A stretch of 40,989 nucleotides of DNA. It comes from a virus. Location of the stretch: IMG/VR virus record IMGVR_UViG_3300046167_000627, positions 1-40,989 of that record. The stretch is one strand, 5' to 3'. Every line of letters starts with the position of its first letter. The first letter of the stretch is position 1. The position numbers and the translations under genes were made by a program. The notes beneath the pieces were generated by a model. The model made no database searches. It worked only from the letters and a program-made list of their open reading frames with translations, and was not told the DNA's origin. Below, one piece after another: positions 1 to 5,734 of the stretch.

Positions 1-268
1 CGCTAGGGCGGACATGCCGCAGAAGACCGCCTACAACACCATAAAGGGCAACACGGCCTGCACATTGCCCACTCTGGATAAGATATGCAAGACGCTTATG
101 GTGAGCCCTACGGCGATGGTGACGCCACACCTACCGACTGGTGTATTGATGAGCCGCCGGGTTGTCAGGCTCATTGAGAAGCACGCCAAGCTGTCCATGT
201 CGCAGCGTGAGGCCGTAGAGGACATGATGGATAAGATGCTGGGCATAGAGCCAGAAGAGCTCGAATAA
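1..268 (+). CDS. Helix-turn-helix repressor-like protein, C-terminal part (continues from 40892)
   Basis: This is the 3' part of a gene that begins at 40892 and crosses the window ends. Joining base 40989 to base 1 keeps the frame and gives a 121-residue protein. The join falls inside a helix-turn-helix of the Xre/Cro type: SSRELAARADMPQKTAYNTI reads as helix, turn and recognition helix, followed by a typical TLPTLDKICKTLMVSP segment. The C-terminal 50 residues are charged and helical and may dimerise. No LexA-like peptidase Ser-Lys pair is visible, so this is a short repressor, not a full CI-type self-cleaving one. A good terminator follows at 287. Its likely job is control of lysogeny or of the early genes that follow on the same strand; this is inferred from family and position. 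Confidence 0.8.
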   Translation, partial: ARADMPQKTAYNTIKGNTACTLPTLDKICKTLMVSPTAMVTPHLPTGVLMSRRVVRLIEKHAKLSMSQREAVEDMMDKMLGIEPEELE

Positions 269-286
269 CCCCTAATTAGCTGACCG

Positions 287-309
287 AGCCCCTTAACTGG
301 GGCTTTTTT
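287..309 (+). terminator. Rho-independent terminator after the repressor gene
   Basis: Stem AGCCCC (287-292) pairs with GGGGCT (299-304) around a 6-nt loop and runs into six T residues. It lies 18 bases after the repressor stop codon and would separate repressor transcription from the region beyond. Confidence 0.85.
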
Positions 310-544
310 ATGCCTAATATTTGGCTTAGGTAAGCCATTCTTGCATTTATTTCGCATTTTATTACTAATCTTGGGAATAACCATAAGACTTTGCGCGTCA
401 TCTTCCCGTAGCCAAGACGCAAGCAACCAAGCCAAAACGATGGCGGAAAGTGTTAAACGCTTGGCGCAACTGGTCAAGAGGTTAGGCTTAGAGTAGTACA
501 TAATGGCTTCATTGATTAGGAACACGGCAACACAGAAACACAAT

Positions 545-917
545 CCTAACCTGCTAAGGGGTTAGGCGGAAGGCCAGCAACAGGGTCGTTCGTTATCCCG
601 CTCCGGGGCTGTCAAACAGGAGTTACTTAGCACTAGGGGAAAGCGCAGCGAGTACCCACCCTAACGAACACTAACAACAATCTAGGCAAGCGGCCTAGGA
701 CTGGATCCTCGGATCCTTAGACGGTTGGGCCTTCGGGCACTGGCCGATCAGTGAGCCAAAGGAGGCGGTGCTGATGGTAATAAAAGCCAATAGCCAACGC
801 TAGGCAGGGTGAGCAGCAGTGACTGCTTGTGAAAGCAAATCAAACACTGATTGCGGGCCTTACAACCCGCGACCCGCCTTACAAGCGGCAGGGAGTGGCT
901 TGGCCTACAACCAAGCC
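545..917 (+). ncRNA. Candidate structured non-coding RNA in a 668-base gene-free region
   Basis: The stretch 310-977 has no credible gene on either strand; 310-544 and 918-977 show nothing else assignable. Between 545 and 917 many perfect local helices can be read: CCTAACC (545-551) with GGTTAGG (560-566); a longer-range 8-bp helix GTTCGTTA (588-595) with TAACGAAC (662-669) enclosing smaller hairpins; TGCTT-GTGA-AAGCA (824-837), whose loop is a GNRA tetraloop; AATCA (838-842) with TGATT (848-852); and three tandem hairpins at 853-917. This density is more than expected by chance and suggests a folded transcript or leader. I cannot assign a family. Large ornate phage RNAs such as GOLLD or ROOL are possibilities to test, not identifications. 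The strand is assumed from the neighbouring genes. Confidence 0.45.
853..917 (+). repeat. Three tandem hairpins sharing the loop CYTACAA
   Basis: Hairpin 1 is GCGGG (853-857)/CCCGC (866-870). Hairpin 2 is CCGC (874-877)/GCGG (885-888). Hairpin 3 is GGCTTGG (897-903)/CCAAGCC (911-917). The stems differ in sequence but the loops are CCTTACAA, CTTACAA and CCTACAA. Conserved loops on unlike stems are the pattern expected of repeated protein-binding or loop-loop interaction sites. They end 60 bases before the first gene of the early operon. Confidence 0.6.
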
Positions 918-977
918 TGCCCCTTTAACTCGATCAGAAAGGTATTTTATTACTAACTACTATCTAAGGAGATAGAC

Positions 978-1253
978 ATGAAGAAGGTACTTAAATCAGC
1001 AGACGGCACCAAGGTCATCCTTGGGCACCACGCCCTGCAACGCATGGCCGAGCGTCAAATCAGCCTCAGCTTAGTACAGCACGCCATTGACAACGGCGAG
1101 CTGCGCAAGCAAGCCAACGGCAACCTCCAGTGGGTTGCCACTATCGACAAAGGTCGTAGCCGAATATTACTAGCCATCGTTCCTGATGCTAGGGGCCACA
1201 TCTTTGTGCCGACCCTAATGATTCGGGGTCGCTTGGATAACGGGGTTATATAA
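978..1253 (+). CDS. DUF4258-like small protein, possible toxin-type RNase fold
   Basis: A 91-residue protein with the layout of DUF4258: an N-terminal GHHALQRMAERQIS motif (about residues 16-29), where His, Arg and Glu-Arg are the usual conserved positions, then VQHAIDNGE and a beta-rich C-terminal half (RILLAIVPDARGHIFVPTLM). DUF4258 proteins are related to RelE/BrnT-like folds and are often found beside DUF2283 proteins; such a protein is encoded at 2752 in the same cluster. The start is fixed by AAGGAGAT just upstream. It is the first gene of the rightward small-gene cluster and is closed by its own terminator. A toxin or RNA-binding function is inference. Confidence 0.7.
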   Translation: MKKVLKSADGTKVILGHHALQRMAERQISLSLVQHAIDNGELRKQANGNLQWVATIDKGRSRILLAIVPDARGHIFVPTLMIRGRLDNGVI

Positions 1254-1265
1254 AGCCCCGTTTTT
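1241..1265 (+). terminator. Rho-independent terminator overlapping the end of the DUF4258 gene
   Basis: CGGGG (1241-1245) pairs with CCCCG (1256-1260) and is followed by TTTTT. The stem begins inside the last codons of the gene, so the stop codon sits in the loop. Confidence 0.75.
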
Positions 1266-1280
1266 CTTCAGTAATTTCAG

Positions 1281-1309
1281 TTACTTATATCCCCTGTGAT
1301 ATCTATATA
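1281..1309 (+). promoter_or_regulatory. Predicted sigma70-type promoter for the small-gene cluster
   Basis: A TTACTT box (1281-1286) and a TATATA box (1304-1309) are separated by 17 bases. They lie right after a terminator and about 45 bases upstream of the start codon at 1353. No experimental support; AT-rich intergenic DNA can mimic this. Confidence 0.45.
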
Positions 1310-1352
1310 TGTAGGCAAGAGATTACTAACCAACCCAATGGAGGGTAGCAAC

Positions 1353-1577
1353 ATGGAAAAATCATTAACAAAAGCTGTATCAGCAGTAAATCAAAAACTG
1401 CACAAAGGCCCCGTCGTGGACACATGGCAGGTTGTCAAGCCCGGAACGGGCGCAATCGTGGAGGAACTCTCCACATCGCAGGAGTGGGAGCTGCTGGGGG
1501 TTATGTCGGACATCTCCACCATGGACCCCATGGAACTCCTCATCGCCATCGAGGATGGCACAACGGGCCTTGAATAA
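1353..1577 (+). CDS. Small acidic protein of unknown function
   Basis: A 74-residue protein that I do not recognise. The start at 1353 was chosen over two upstream in-frame starts because GGAGGG lies seven bases before it. The N-terminal half is polar and basic (KSLTKAVSAVNQKLHK). The C-terminal half is acidic and helical (EWELLGVMSDISTMDPMELL). There are no cysteines, signal peptide or membrane segment. It is the first gene behind the predicted promoter at 1281, followed by a run of similarly small genes with strong ribosome binding sites, a layout typical of phage early regions whose products adjust the host. Confidence 0.65.
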   Translation: MEKSLTKAVSAVNQKLHKGPVVDTWQVVKPGTGAIVEELSTSQEWELLGVMSDISTMDPMELLIAIEDGTTGLE

Positions 1578-1623
1578 GGCCCACAGATTCGGGGATAACC
1601 CCACAAACAAATAGGAGGGCATT

Positions 1624-2118
1624 ATGCCTTTACCATTACTTGCAATCCCGGTCATTCACTCGGCAGGCGGTTGGATCGCCTACGCTGGTGGTTCTTATCT
1701 TGGCGGTACTCTTTCATCCACATGGGCTGGCGCCTTCATAGCAGGCAACAGCACCCTGCTGTCTGGCATTGGCATTGGTTCCGCTGCAACTGGCGCCGCA
1801 GCTTTTGCCAGCGGTGCTGGCGCGGCTGTATCTGCCGGTGCTGCCGCTGTCGGTTCGGCGGCAACATCTGCCGGCGTGGCTCTAGGGGTTATCACACCAA
1901 CCTTCCTTGGCCTAACGCCTATCGGTTGGGCTATTACCGGCGGTGTATTGGCAGCAGGTGGCGCGGCATTTGCCATCTGGCGTCTCCGTAACAGGGACGC
2001 CGTCAGCCTGCTTGAGCGTAACCTGCCCGAGATTAACTCGGAGCGGGAGCGCGGCGGCCTTTCACCAATTAAATCTGTTGCGGATCTCATCCGTGAGCTA
2101 TTTCGCAACGGCAAATAA
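1624..2118 (+). CDS. Glycine/alanine-rich multi-pass membrane protein
   Basis: A 164-residue protein, very hydrophobic for residues 1-120. It is packed with Gly, Ala and Ser (for example GAGAAVSAGAAAVGSAATSAG), ends its membrane part with a clear helix GWAITGGVLAAGGAAFAIW, and then has a charged cytoplasmic tail (RLRNRDAVSLLERNLPEINS). Two to four membrane passes are plausible. TAGGAGGGCATT precedes the start. The small-residue bias resembles channel or pore proteins, but no family is recognised. A holin-like role is possible, although its position in the early cluster away from virion genes argues against it. Confidence 0.65.
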   Translation: MPLPLLAIPVIHSAGGWIAYAGGSYLGGTLSSTWAGAFIAGNSTLLSGIGIGSAATGAAAFASGAGAAVSAGAAAVGSAATSAGVALGVITPTFLGLTPIGWAITGGVLAAGGAAFAIWRLRNRDAVSLLERNLPEINSERERGGLSPIKSVADLIRELFRNGK

Positions 2119-2142
2119 CTTAACAAGCCTAAGGAGGCAATT

Positions 2143-2430
2143 ATGCAAACTCAACAACTAGGCCCTCGGGCAAAGCAGCGTATTGCTGCACTAACCAAAA
2201 CCTTCAACGGCCACATCTCTAATGCCCGGAGCAACTTTAATGTAGCTCGCAAGGCATTGGACGGAGGCATCGGCGACTTGGCCGAAGCCAACGGCCAATT
2301 GTGGCACCAAGCTGGTGAGGAGCGTATGGACAATGCGCTTACCTGCATCAGCAAAATGCAGGTACTGGGTGCCAGTGAGGAGCAACTCGCCCCTCTCTGG
2401 GAATCCTTCCTTGCAAACCAACAAGCCTAA
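2143..2430 (+). CDS. Small helical protein of unknown function
   Basis: A 95-residue soluble protein predicted to be mostly alpha-helical, for example KQRIAALTKTFNGHISNARS and RMDNALTCISKMQVLGASEEQL. No motif is recognised. It starts 12 bases after a CTAAGGAGGC ribosome binding site. The same 27-base block, including the binding site and first codons, occurs again at the next gene, so the two starts may have arisen by local duplication. Confidence 0.6.
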   Translation: MQTQQLGPRAKQRIAALTKTFNGHISNARSNFNVARKALDGGIGDLAEANGQLWHQAGEERMDNALTCISKMQVLGASEEQLAPLWESFLANQQA

Positions 2431-2447
2431 GGAGGCAATTATGCAAA
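2421..2447 (+). repeat. 27-bp duplicated translation-initiation block (other copy 2123-2149)
   Basis: The 27 bases from ACAAGCC through AAGGAGGCAATT and ATGCAAA are identical at 2123-2149 and 2421-2447, each spanning a ribosome binding site and the first codons of a gene. A shorter form recurs at about 2615-2633. This gives neighbouring genes nearly identical initiation strength and suggests duplication of an expression cassette. Confidence 0.75.
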
Positions 2448-2620
2448 ACTCTACATTCAACCACCGCTGGGCTAATATTCAGCGTCAACACCCCAAGCCC
2501 GGCCACGGCTGCGTAAGCACCAAAGGCTGGAAGCTGCCCAAGTGGGCTAAACAGCCAACAGTACAAGTTGTTGGCACCTGCATTGGCCCCGGTCACTTCG
2601 TGGCTGGCGGTCACCGCTAA
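2441..2620 (+). CDS. Small basic protein of unknown function
   Basis: A 59-residue basic protein rich in Trp, His, Lys and Pro (HRWANIQRQHPKPGHGC; KGWKLPKWAKQP). It has two cysteines and several histidines, but not in a standard zinc-finger spacing. The start at 2441 follows CTAAGGAGGCAATT exactly, and a longer in-frame extension upstream lacks such a site. Charge and size suggest nucleic-acid or ribosome contact; this is inference only. Confidence 0.6.
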   Translation: MQNSTFNHRWANIQRQHPKPGHGCVSTKGWKLPKWAKQPTVQVVGTCIGPGHFVAGGHR

Positions 2621-2630
2621 GGAGGCAATC

Positions 2631-2759
2631 ATGCGGGTCAATAATCTAGTGGCTAAAAATGCCCGCCGCTTTAACAAGGCAGCGGTCCATACGGATCGCA
2701 AAAAGGCTTTGCGTCGCGGTGTGGTTAAGCACAAGGGTAGGGCTTTCGCTAATGCGTAG
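2631..2759 (+). CDS. Very small, highly basic protein
   Basis: A 42-residue protein with about one third Lys or Arg (NLVAKNARRFNKAAVHTDRK, then KALRRGVVKHKGRAF). It is too short for a domain assignment. CTAAGGAGGCAATC precedes the start. Its stop codon overlaps the start of the next gene by 8 bases, which suggests translational coupling. The composition is like ribosomal or nucleoid-associated peptides and suits a nucleic-acid-binding role. Confidence 0.6.
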   Translation: MRVNNLVAKNARRFNKAAVHTDRKKALRRGVVKHKGRAFANA

Positions 2760-2922
2760 CCTTACCTTTGACGCTGAGGCCAACGCCACATACATCTATG
2801 TGGTACAGGGTGAGCAAATCACCCGCACAACAACCGTCCACGAGGACAGTAAAACGCTGATTAATCTTGACTTCGCTGGCGACACGCTGGTCGGGGTTGA
2901 GATTGTCAGCACCGAGAAGTGA
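2752..2922 (+). CDS. DUF2283 family protein, possible antitoxin partner
   Basis: A 56-residue protein that matches the DUF2283 pattern: two short strands with TFDAEANATYIYV, a TTTVHEDSKTLINLDF segment and the closing LVGVEIV motif. DUF2283 genes are frequently next to DUF4258 genes in bacteria and have been proposed as antitoxin-like partners; a DUF4258 gene lies at 978. Here five genes separate the two, unlike the usual adjacent pair. The start at 2752 overlaps the preceding gene and probably depends on coupling. Confidence 0.75.
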   Translation: MRSLTFDAEANATYIYVVQGEQITRTTTVHEDSKTLINLDFAGDTLVGVEIVSTEK

Positions 2923-2940
2923 CAACCTAAGGAGGTTATT

Positions 2941-3144
2941 ATGCTACGTCTACAAAACAACCGACGCGCCACAGAGTGCGTCCGCAAAGGAATGGAAGCC
3001 TCATGGCGAGGCGTCGAGCTCCGTCTAGCACGCGGTATAACCCGCTGGAACGAGCACGGTGTACGCAAAGGCGTAGCACGCTGCTTGGTTCCCACATGCT
3101 TCTGCTCAGGCAGAGCAAACTTCCTTGTACGCAAAGACGTATGA
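2941..3144 (+). CDS. Small basic cysteine-containing protein
   Basis: A 67-residue protein rich in arginine (RRATECVRKGMEASWRGVELR) with three cysteines (one near residue 13, then C-x4-C-x-C-like spacing near residues 48-55, CLVPTCFC). It may bind metal or nucleic acid, but no family is recognised. CTAAGGAGGTTATT precedes the start. It ends about 60 bases before the first recognisable helix of the permuted tmRNA and is probably on the same transcript, so tmRNA processing could affect its message. Confidence 0.6.
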   Translation: MLRLQNNRRATECVRKGMEASWRGVELRLARGITRWNEHGVRKGVARCLVPTCFCSGRANFLVRKDV

Positions 3145-3203
3145 GGACACATTTGGTAAGGGCCAGCGCCTTAGCGGTGCAACTCGAAAAGCCTCCATTG
3201 CCG

Positions 3204-3479
3204 TAGGCCCTATCCGGAGCCTAGCCCACTTGTCAACAGAACGGGCTATCTAATTCGATGAAGCATCACGACAAGTAAGTTCGGACGCGGGTTCAACTCC
3301 CGCCGCCTCCAAAAATCGGGGGGGCGTTCTGGATTCGACGGGCAAGCGTAAGTGATGTGGAGAAGCGGCGATCTAAGCTGCCGTGCTGTGTAACAGCAGA
3401 AACGCGAAGGAATAAACTATCAGCAAACGATAGCGAGTACCGACTAGCCGCATAAGCTAGTCTGGGGCGGCCACTGCCC
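3204..3479 (+). ncRNA. ssrA: Circularly permuted (two-piece type) tmRNA
   Basis: tmRNA frees stalled ribosomes and tags the stuck protein. Here its two halves are in swapped order. The acceptor piece comes first: T-arm GCGGG/CCCGC (3287-3291, 3299-3303) with loop TTCAACT, then CGCCTCC (3304-3310) and discriminator A3311. After only eight bases (3312-3319) the coding piece begins with GGGGGCG (3320-3326) and the hallmark TTCTGGATTCGACGGG. The seven acceptor pairs form perfectly, with a G3-U70 wobble, the alanine identity element. P2 forms between GTGATGT (3352-3358) and GCATCAC (3263-3269). Hairpins at 3366-3397 fit pseudoknot 1, the tag frame is 3423-3455, and a 7-bp hairpin (3442-3462) encloses its stop codon, as in other tmRNAs. 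CCA is not encoded. The outer ends (3204, 3479) are estimates. Permuted genes are known from Alphaproteobacteria, some Betaproteobacteria and cyanobacteria. Confidence 0.88.
3423..3455 (+). other. tmRNA tag reading frame, peptide ANDSEYRLAA
   Basis: The resume codon GCA at 3423 follows ACTATC and opens ten sense codons, ANDSEYRLAA, ending in TAA at 3453. With the alanine carried by the tmRNA the full tag would be AANDSEYRLAA. It keeps the AND start and the LAA end recognised by ClpXP and SspB-type systems (E. coli tag: AANDENYALAA). It differs in the middle, where Ser-Glu-Tyr-Arg replaces Glu-Asn-Tyr-Ala. Confidence 0.88.
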
Positions 3480-3521
3480 TTATTACCCAAGTGTCGGCAC
3501 CTATCAACTAAGGAGATGAGT

Positions 3522-3653
3522 ATGGACACTCGAAAGAAAGGTAAGATATACCCGCACTGCCCAAAGTGTGGGCAGCCTATTCGCTCTGAGGAGCGGTTGA
3601 AGAACCACCTAAACCGGTGCCTCGCCACCGGCAAACACCTAAGGAGGAAGTAA
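3522..3653 (+). CDS. Small C2HC zinc-finger peptide
   Basis: A 43-residue peptide with a clear zinc-binding set: C-P-K-C (residues 13-16) followed by KNHLNRC, giving a C-x2-C...H-x3-C pattern like classical zinc fingers. The rest is basic (MDTRKKGK at the start, HLRRK at the end), consistent with nucleic-acid binding. AAGGAG lies eight bases before the start. Its TAA overlaps the ATG of the CsrA-like gene (TAATG), so the two are translationally coupled. It starts about 40 bases after the tmRNA coding piece, probably in the same transcript. Confidence 0.75.
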   Translation: MDTRKKGKIYPHCPKCGQPIRSEERLKNHLNRCLATGKHLRRK

Positions 3654-3835
3654 TGGGACTTAAATTAATGCTCGATAAGGGCGACAAAATATTACTGGGC
3701 GATGACACCATCATCACCGTAATGGCACTGGGTAGCAGGCCGCAGCTACACTTCGATGCGCCGCCAGACGTGAAGATCATCCACGTCCACAGTGACCCGG
3801 ACAAACAATTTAAAAACCGCAAGAAGGGAGCCTAA
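3653..3835 (+). CDS. csrA: CsrA-like RNA-binding protein
   Basis: A 60-residue protein with the length and strand pattern of CsrA/RsmA. KLMLDKGDKILLGDDTIITV corresponds to the CsrA start LTRKVGESIMIGDDVTVTV, and FDAPPDVKIIH corresponds to the conserved INAPKEVSVHREE segment. CsrA dimers bind GGA motifs in mRNA leaders and change translation or stability. In this copy the usual arginine of VHREE is replaced (IIHVHSD), so RNA binding could be altered. It is coupled to the zinc-finger gene and closed by a strong terminator. Beside the tmRNA, it suggests a block for control of host translation; that link is inference. Confidence 0.65.
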   Translation: MGLKLMLDKGDKILLGDDTIITVMALGSRPQLHFDAPPDVKIIHVHSDPDKQFKNRKKGA

Positions 3836-3850
3836 GGGCTCCTTTTTTTT
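3827..3850 (+). terminator. Strong rho-independent terminator after the CsrA-like gene
   Basis: GGAGCC (3827-3832) pairs with GGCTCC (3837-3842) around TAAG, followed by eight T residues. The stop codon of the CsrA-like gene lies in the loop. It would end the transcript that carries the tmRNA. Confidence 0.88.
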
Positions 3851-3872
3851 CGCCCAAGGAAAGGGGATAGAT

Positions 3873-4064
3873 ATGCGTACAGTTAGCAATGTACGGCTCA
3901 ACACGCTTGAGAACATGAGCATTCAAGACATGATGGAATACGTTGAGGACTTCGGCTACTGCGTCGAGGGCCTCAGTAATGACGACCTCTATGATTTGGC
4001 TGTGTCTCTGATGGATGGATGGGACGAGAGCGACGAGGTACAAGAGTTGAGCTTTGATGTTTGA
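3873..4064 (+). CDS. Small acidic protein of unknown function
   Basis: A 63-residue, strongly acidic protein (DMMEYVEDFGYCVEG; MDGWDESDEVQELSF). The start at 3873 follows AAGGGGATAG; a longer in-frame reading would begin inside the terminator. No family is recognised. The last bases overlap the start of the DnaB-like gene by 8, so the two are coupled. Acidity and size resemble DNA-mimic or regulatory phage peptides, but there is no direct evidence. Confidence 0.6.
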   Translation: MRTVSNVRLNTLENMSIQDMMEYVEDFGYCVEGLSNDDLYDLAVSLMDGWDESDEVQELSFDV

Positions 4065-5088
4065 TGACCTAGAGACAGACATCTTAGTAGGACTGGGCCT
4101 CGGACGTTTTCGAGACCCCAGCAGTATAGTAGACGAGGTAATCGAGGAGCGTGAGAATCCGATACAGGGCATCTCAAGCCCTTGGTCGAAGCTACCGTGG
4201 GAGATCCCCATGACTGGCATCACGTTGTTCGGAGGTTATAGCGGGCACTCTAAATCAACGGTGATTAACCAGTGGTGTTTGCACGCTTGTGCGACGGGCC
4301 ACAAGGTCGCCATTGCCTCGCTTGAACTTACCAATGCCAATCTCTACGAAATACTGGCCTCACAGTCTGCATGTGTCGCATCTCCTCCGGACAGTTATCT
4401 GAAGGAGTTTGCCGCATGGGCAGACGGAAAACTGCACATCGTTGACAGTCACGACGTGCTTAAACCGGAAGAAGTTTTAGAGATGGTCAAGGACAGCAAG
4501 CGCCTACTCGGTTGCTCAATGTTTGTTCTCGATTGCCTATATCAAGTTGATCTAGGTGATGACCTATCTTTAGAAAAGCAATTTTTCCAACAGCTATCAG
4601 CAACCGCCAGAGACTACGAGATGGCGGTGGTTGTCGTTCACCACGCCAGAAAACCTAGTGGCCCAGACGGTGAGTCAAAGCCGCCCGGGAAGGAGTCGTT
4701 CATCGGCTCCAGTCACCTAGTCAACGCGGCAGCGGCAGTGCTGGTTATTCACGAGGACAAGAAGAAGGCGGCAGCGAAGAGGGCTGGCGAGGAGGTAGAC
4801 GACAGCTTTGGTGATTTTTCGCTATCGGTCTTGAAATCTCGCTTCTCGGCATGGGAGGGCCGTGTGTCCCTCTATAAGCATCAATCAGCACGCCTGCTCT
4901 GCAACAGCCGGGCACGGCAATACAAACCTATCGACGTGAGGGAGGACAAGGAATGCAAAAAATCAAAGAGCGAACGGTCTACTTGGTCGCAGGGAGTGGA
5001 CCCGACAGGTGGTTTACCGGAGAGCTCTCAGCTAGAGACTACGTCTCGGATAGATTCGACGACATCGATGGGCCAATACCCTTTCTGA
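4057..5088 (+). CDS. DnaB/RecA-fold ATPase, probable replicative helicase
   Basis: A 343-residue protein with a RecA-type core. The Walker A motif is GYSGHSKST (about residues 68-76), Walker B is MFVLDCLYQ (about 161-169), and VVVVHHARKP (about 201-210) matches the DnaB H4/sensor region. The DnaB N-terminal domain is missing, so it resembles the C-terminal ATPase domain of DnaB or the helicase half of phage T7 gp4. It would unwind DNA at the fork or load onto ssDNA. ATG at 4057 was chosen over TTG at 4054. The last 45 residues are Ser/Thr-rich and lie out of frame over the next gene. A run of six A (4957-4962) could shift the reading into that gene. Confidence 0.75.
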   Translation: MFDDLETDILVGLGLGRFRDPSSIVDEVIEERENPIQGISSPWSKLPWEIPMTGITLFGGYSGHSKSTVINQWCLHACATGHKVAIASLELTNANLYEILASQSACVASPPDSYLKEFAAWADGKLHIVDSHDVLKPEEVLEMVKDSKRLLGCSMFVLDCLYQVDLGDDLSLEKQFFQQLSATARDYEMAVVVVHHARKPSGPDGESKPPGKESFIGSSHLVNAAAAVLVIHEDKKKAAAKRAGEEVDDSFGDFSLSVLKSRFSAWEGRVSLYKHQSARLLCNSRARQYKPIDVREDKECKKSKSERSTWSQGVDPTGGLPESSQLETTSRIDSTTSMGQYPF

Positions 5089-5150
5089 AGGAGCTCACGC
5101 TGTCGGAAGCGTTTAACAGATTGAACGAATTGGAGGCCAAGGATGGATAG
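4953..5150 (+). CDS. Small protein overlapping the helicase 3' end
   Basis: A 65-residue protein (MQKIKERTVYLVAGSG; RDYVSDRFDDIDG; FLKELTLSEAFNRLNELEAK) that looks more protein-like than the helicase C-terminus it overlaps by 136 bases in another frame. GGAGGACAAG lies before the start. It could instead be the true C-terminal extension of the helicase, joined by a -1 slip on the six A residues at 4957-4962, where the same GGGAGG sequence would act as a stimulator, as in E. coli dnaX. The function is unknown. Confidence 0.6.
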   Translation: MQKIKERTVYLVAGSGPDRWFTGELSARDYVSDRFDDIDGPIPFLKELTLSEAFNRLNELEAKDG

Positions 5151-5700
5151 CTTTATGGCGCTTTATAGGATCACTAACTTAGTTAGTGGGACTGTGTATT
5201 ACGGGATATCAAATAACCCGCAGCAGAGATGGAGATCGCATTGCCACTTTGCCAAGAACGGCAGGAAGACGCCCCTATATGACGCGATGCGCTCATACGG
5301 CAAGGACTCTTTTGAGATGACCGTGCTTTGCTATTCCTCAGAAGCTTTTATTCGTGCGATGGAGGTTAATTTGATCGCCAACGGAGAGAAGAAGTACAAC
5401 CTGCACTCGGGAGGTATGGGAGGGTTTTGTGTCCCACAGGAATCTATAGGTGAATGGAAGGTGAAGCTGTCGGCGTCAAGGCAGGGAAGGCAGCCGGCGC
5501 TTGGTATGTCTCACTCTGACCAGACAAAGGAGGTTTGCCGGGTAAGCGGCCTCGCCAGATGGGACGGCAAGAGGGCATCTGATCGATGGAATCTTGACGA
5601 GGTTCTATCGCTTGGCTTCGCCGAGGCAAACAGGCGCTATGGAATCCCGAAAACAACCTATTACCGGGCACTTCGTAAAGCAGCCCTTTCGGCTGCCTGA
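5143..5700 (+). CDS. GIY-YIG homing-type endonuclease
   Basis: A 185-residue protein with an N-terminal GIY-YIG domain. ALYRITN and VYYGISNNPQQRW form the two-strand motif with the catalytic arginine, and the glutamate in RAMEVNLIA (about residue 74) fits the metal-binding position. The middle has AAGGTG-like NUMOD3-type text (GMSHSDQTKEVCR). The C-terminus ends in a helix-turn-helix-like segment (GFAEANRRYGIPKTTYYRAL). This layout is that of free-standing homing endonucleases such as T4 Seg or I-Tev relatives, which cut DNA near their own site and spread. It lies directly before the ribonucleotide reductase gene, a common target of such enzymes. GGAGG precedes the start, which overlaps the previous stop. 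Confidence 0.85.
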   Translation: MDSFMALYRITNLVSGTVYYGISNNPQQRWRSHCHFAKNGRKTPLYDAMRSYGKDSFEMTVLCYSSEAFIRAMEVNLIANGEKKYNLHSGGMGGFCVPQESIGEWKVKLSASRQGRQPALGMSHSDQTKEVCRVSGLARWDGKRASDRWNLDEVLSLGFAEANRRYGIPKTTYYRALRKAALSAA

Positions 5701-5734
5701 GATCGGCATTTATTACTAACTAGGAGATACACCA

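Noticed and set aside
31-543. A 170-codon open frame on the - strand across the repressor and the following gene-free region
   Set aside because: It lies antisense to the clear helix-turn-helix gene and its terminator, has no ribosome binding site, and its residues look random.
703-716. Twin GGATCC motifs as an operator
   Set aside because: The two 6-mers pair with each other as part of a possible hairpin in the structured region; nothing indicates a protein site.
3281-3311. tmRNA 3' end read as a phage attachment site instead of part of a tmRNA gene
   Set aside because: tmRNA ends are common att sites, but the 5' half, P2 partner and tag frame follow at once, and a better attP with arm repeats lies beside the integrase.
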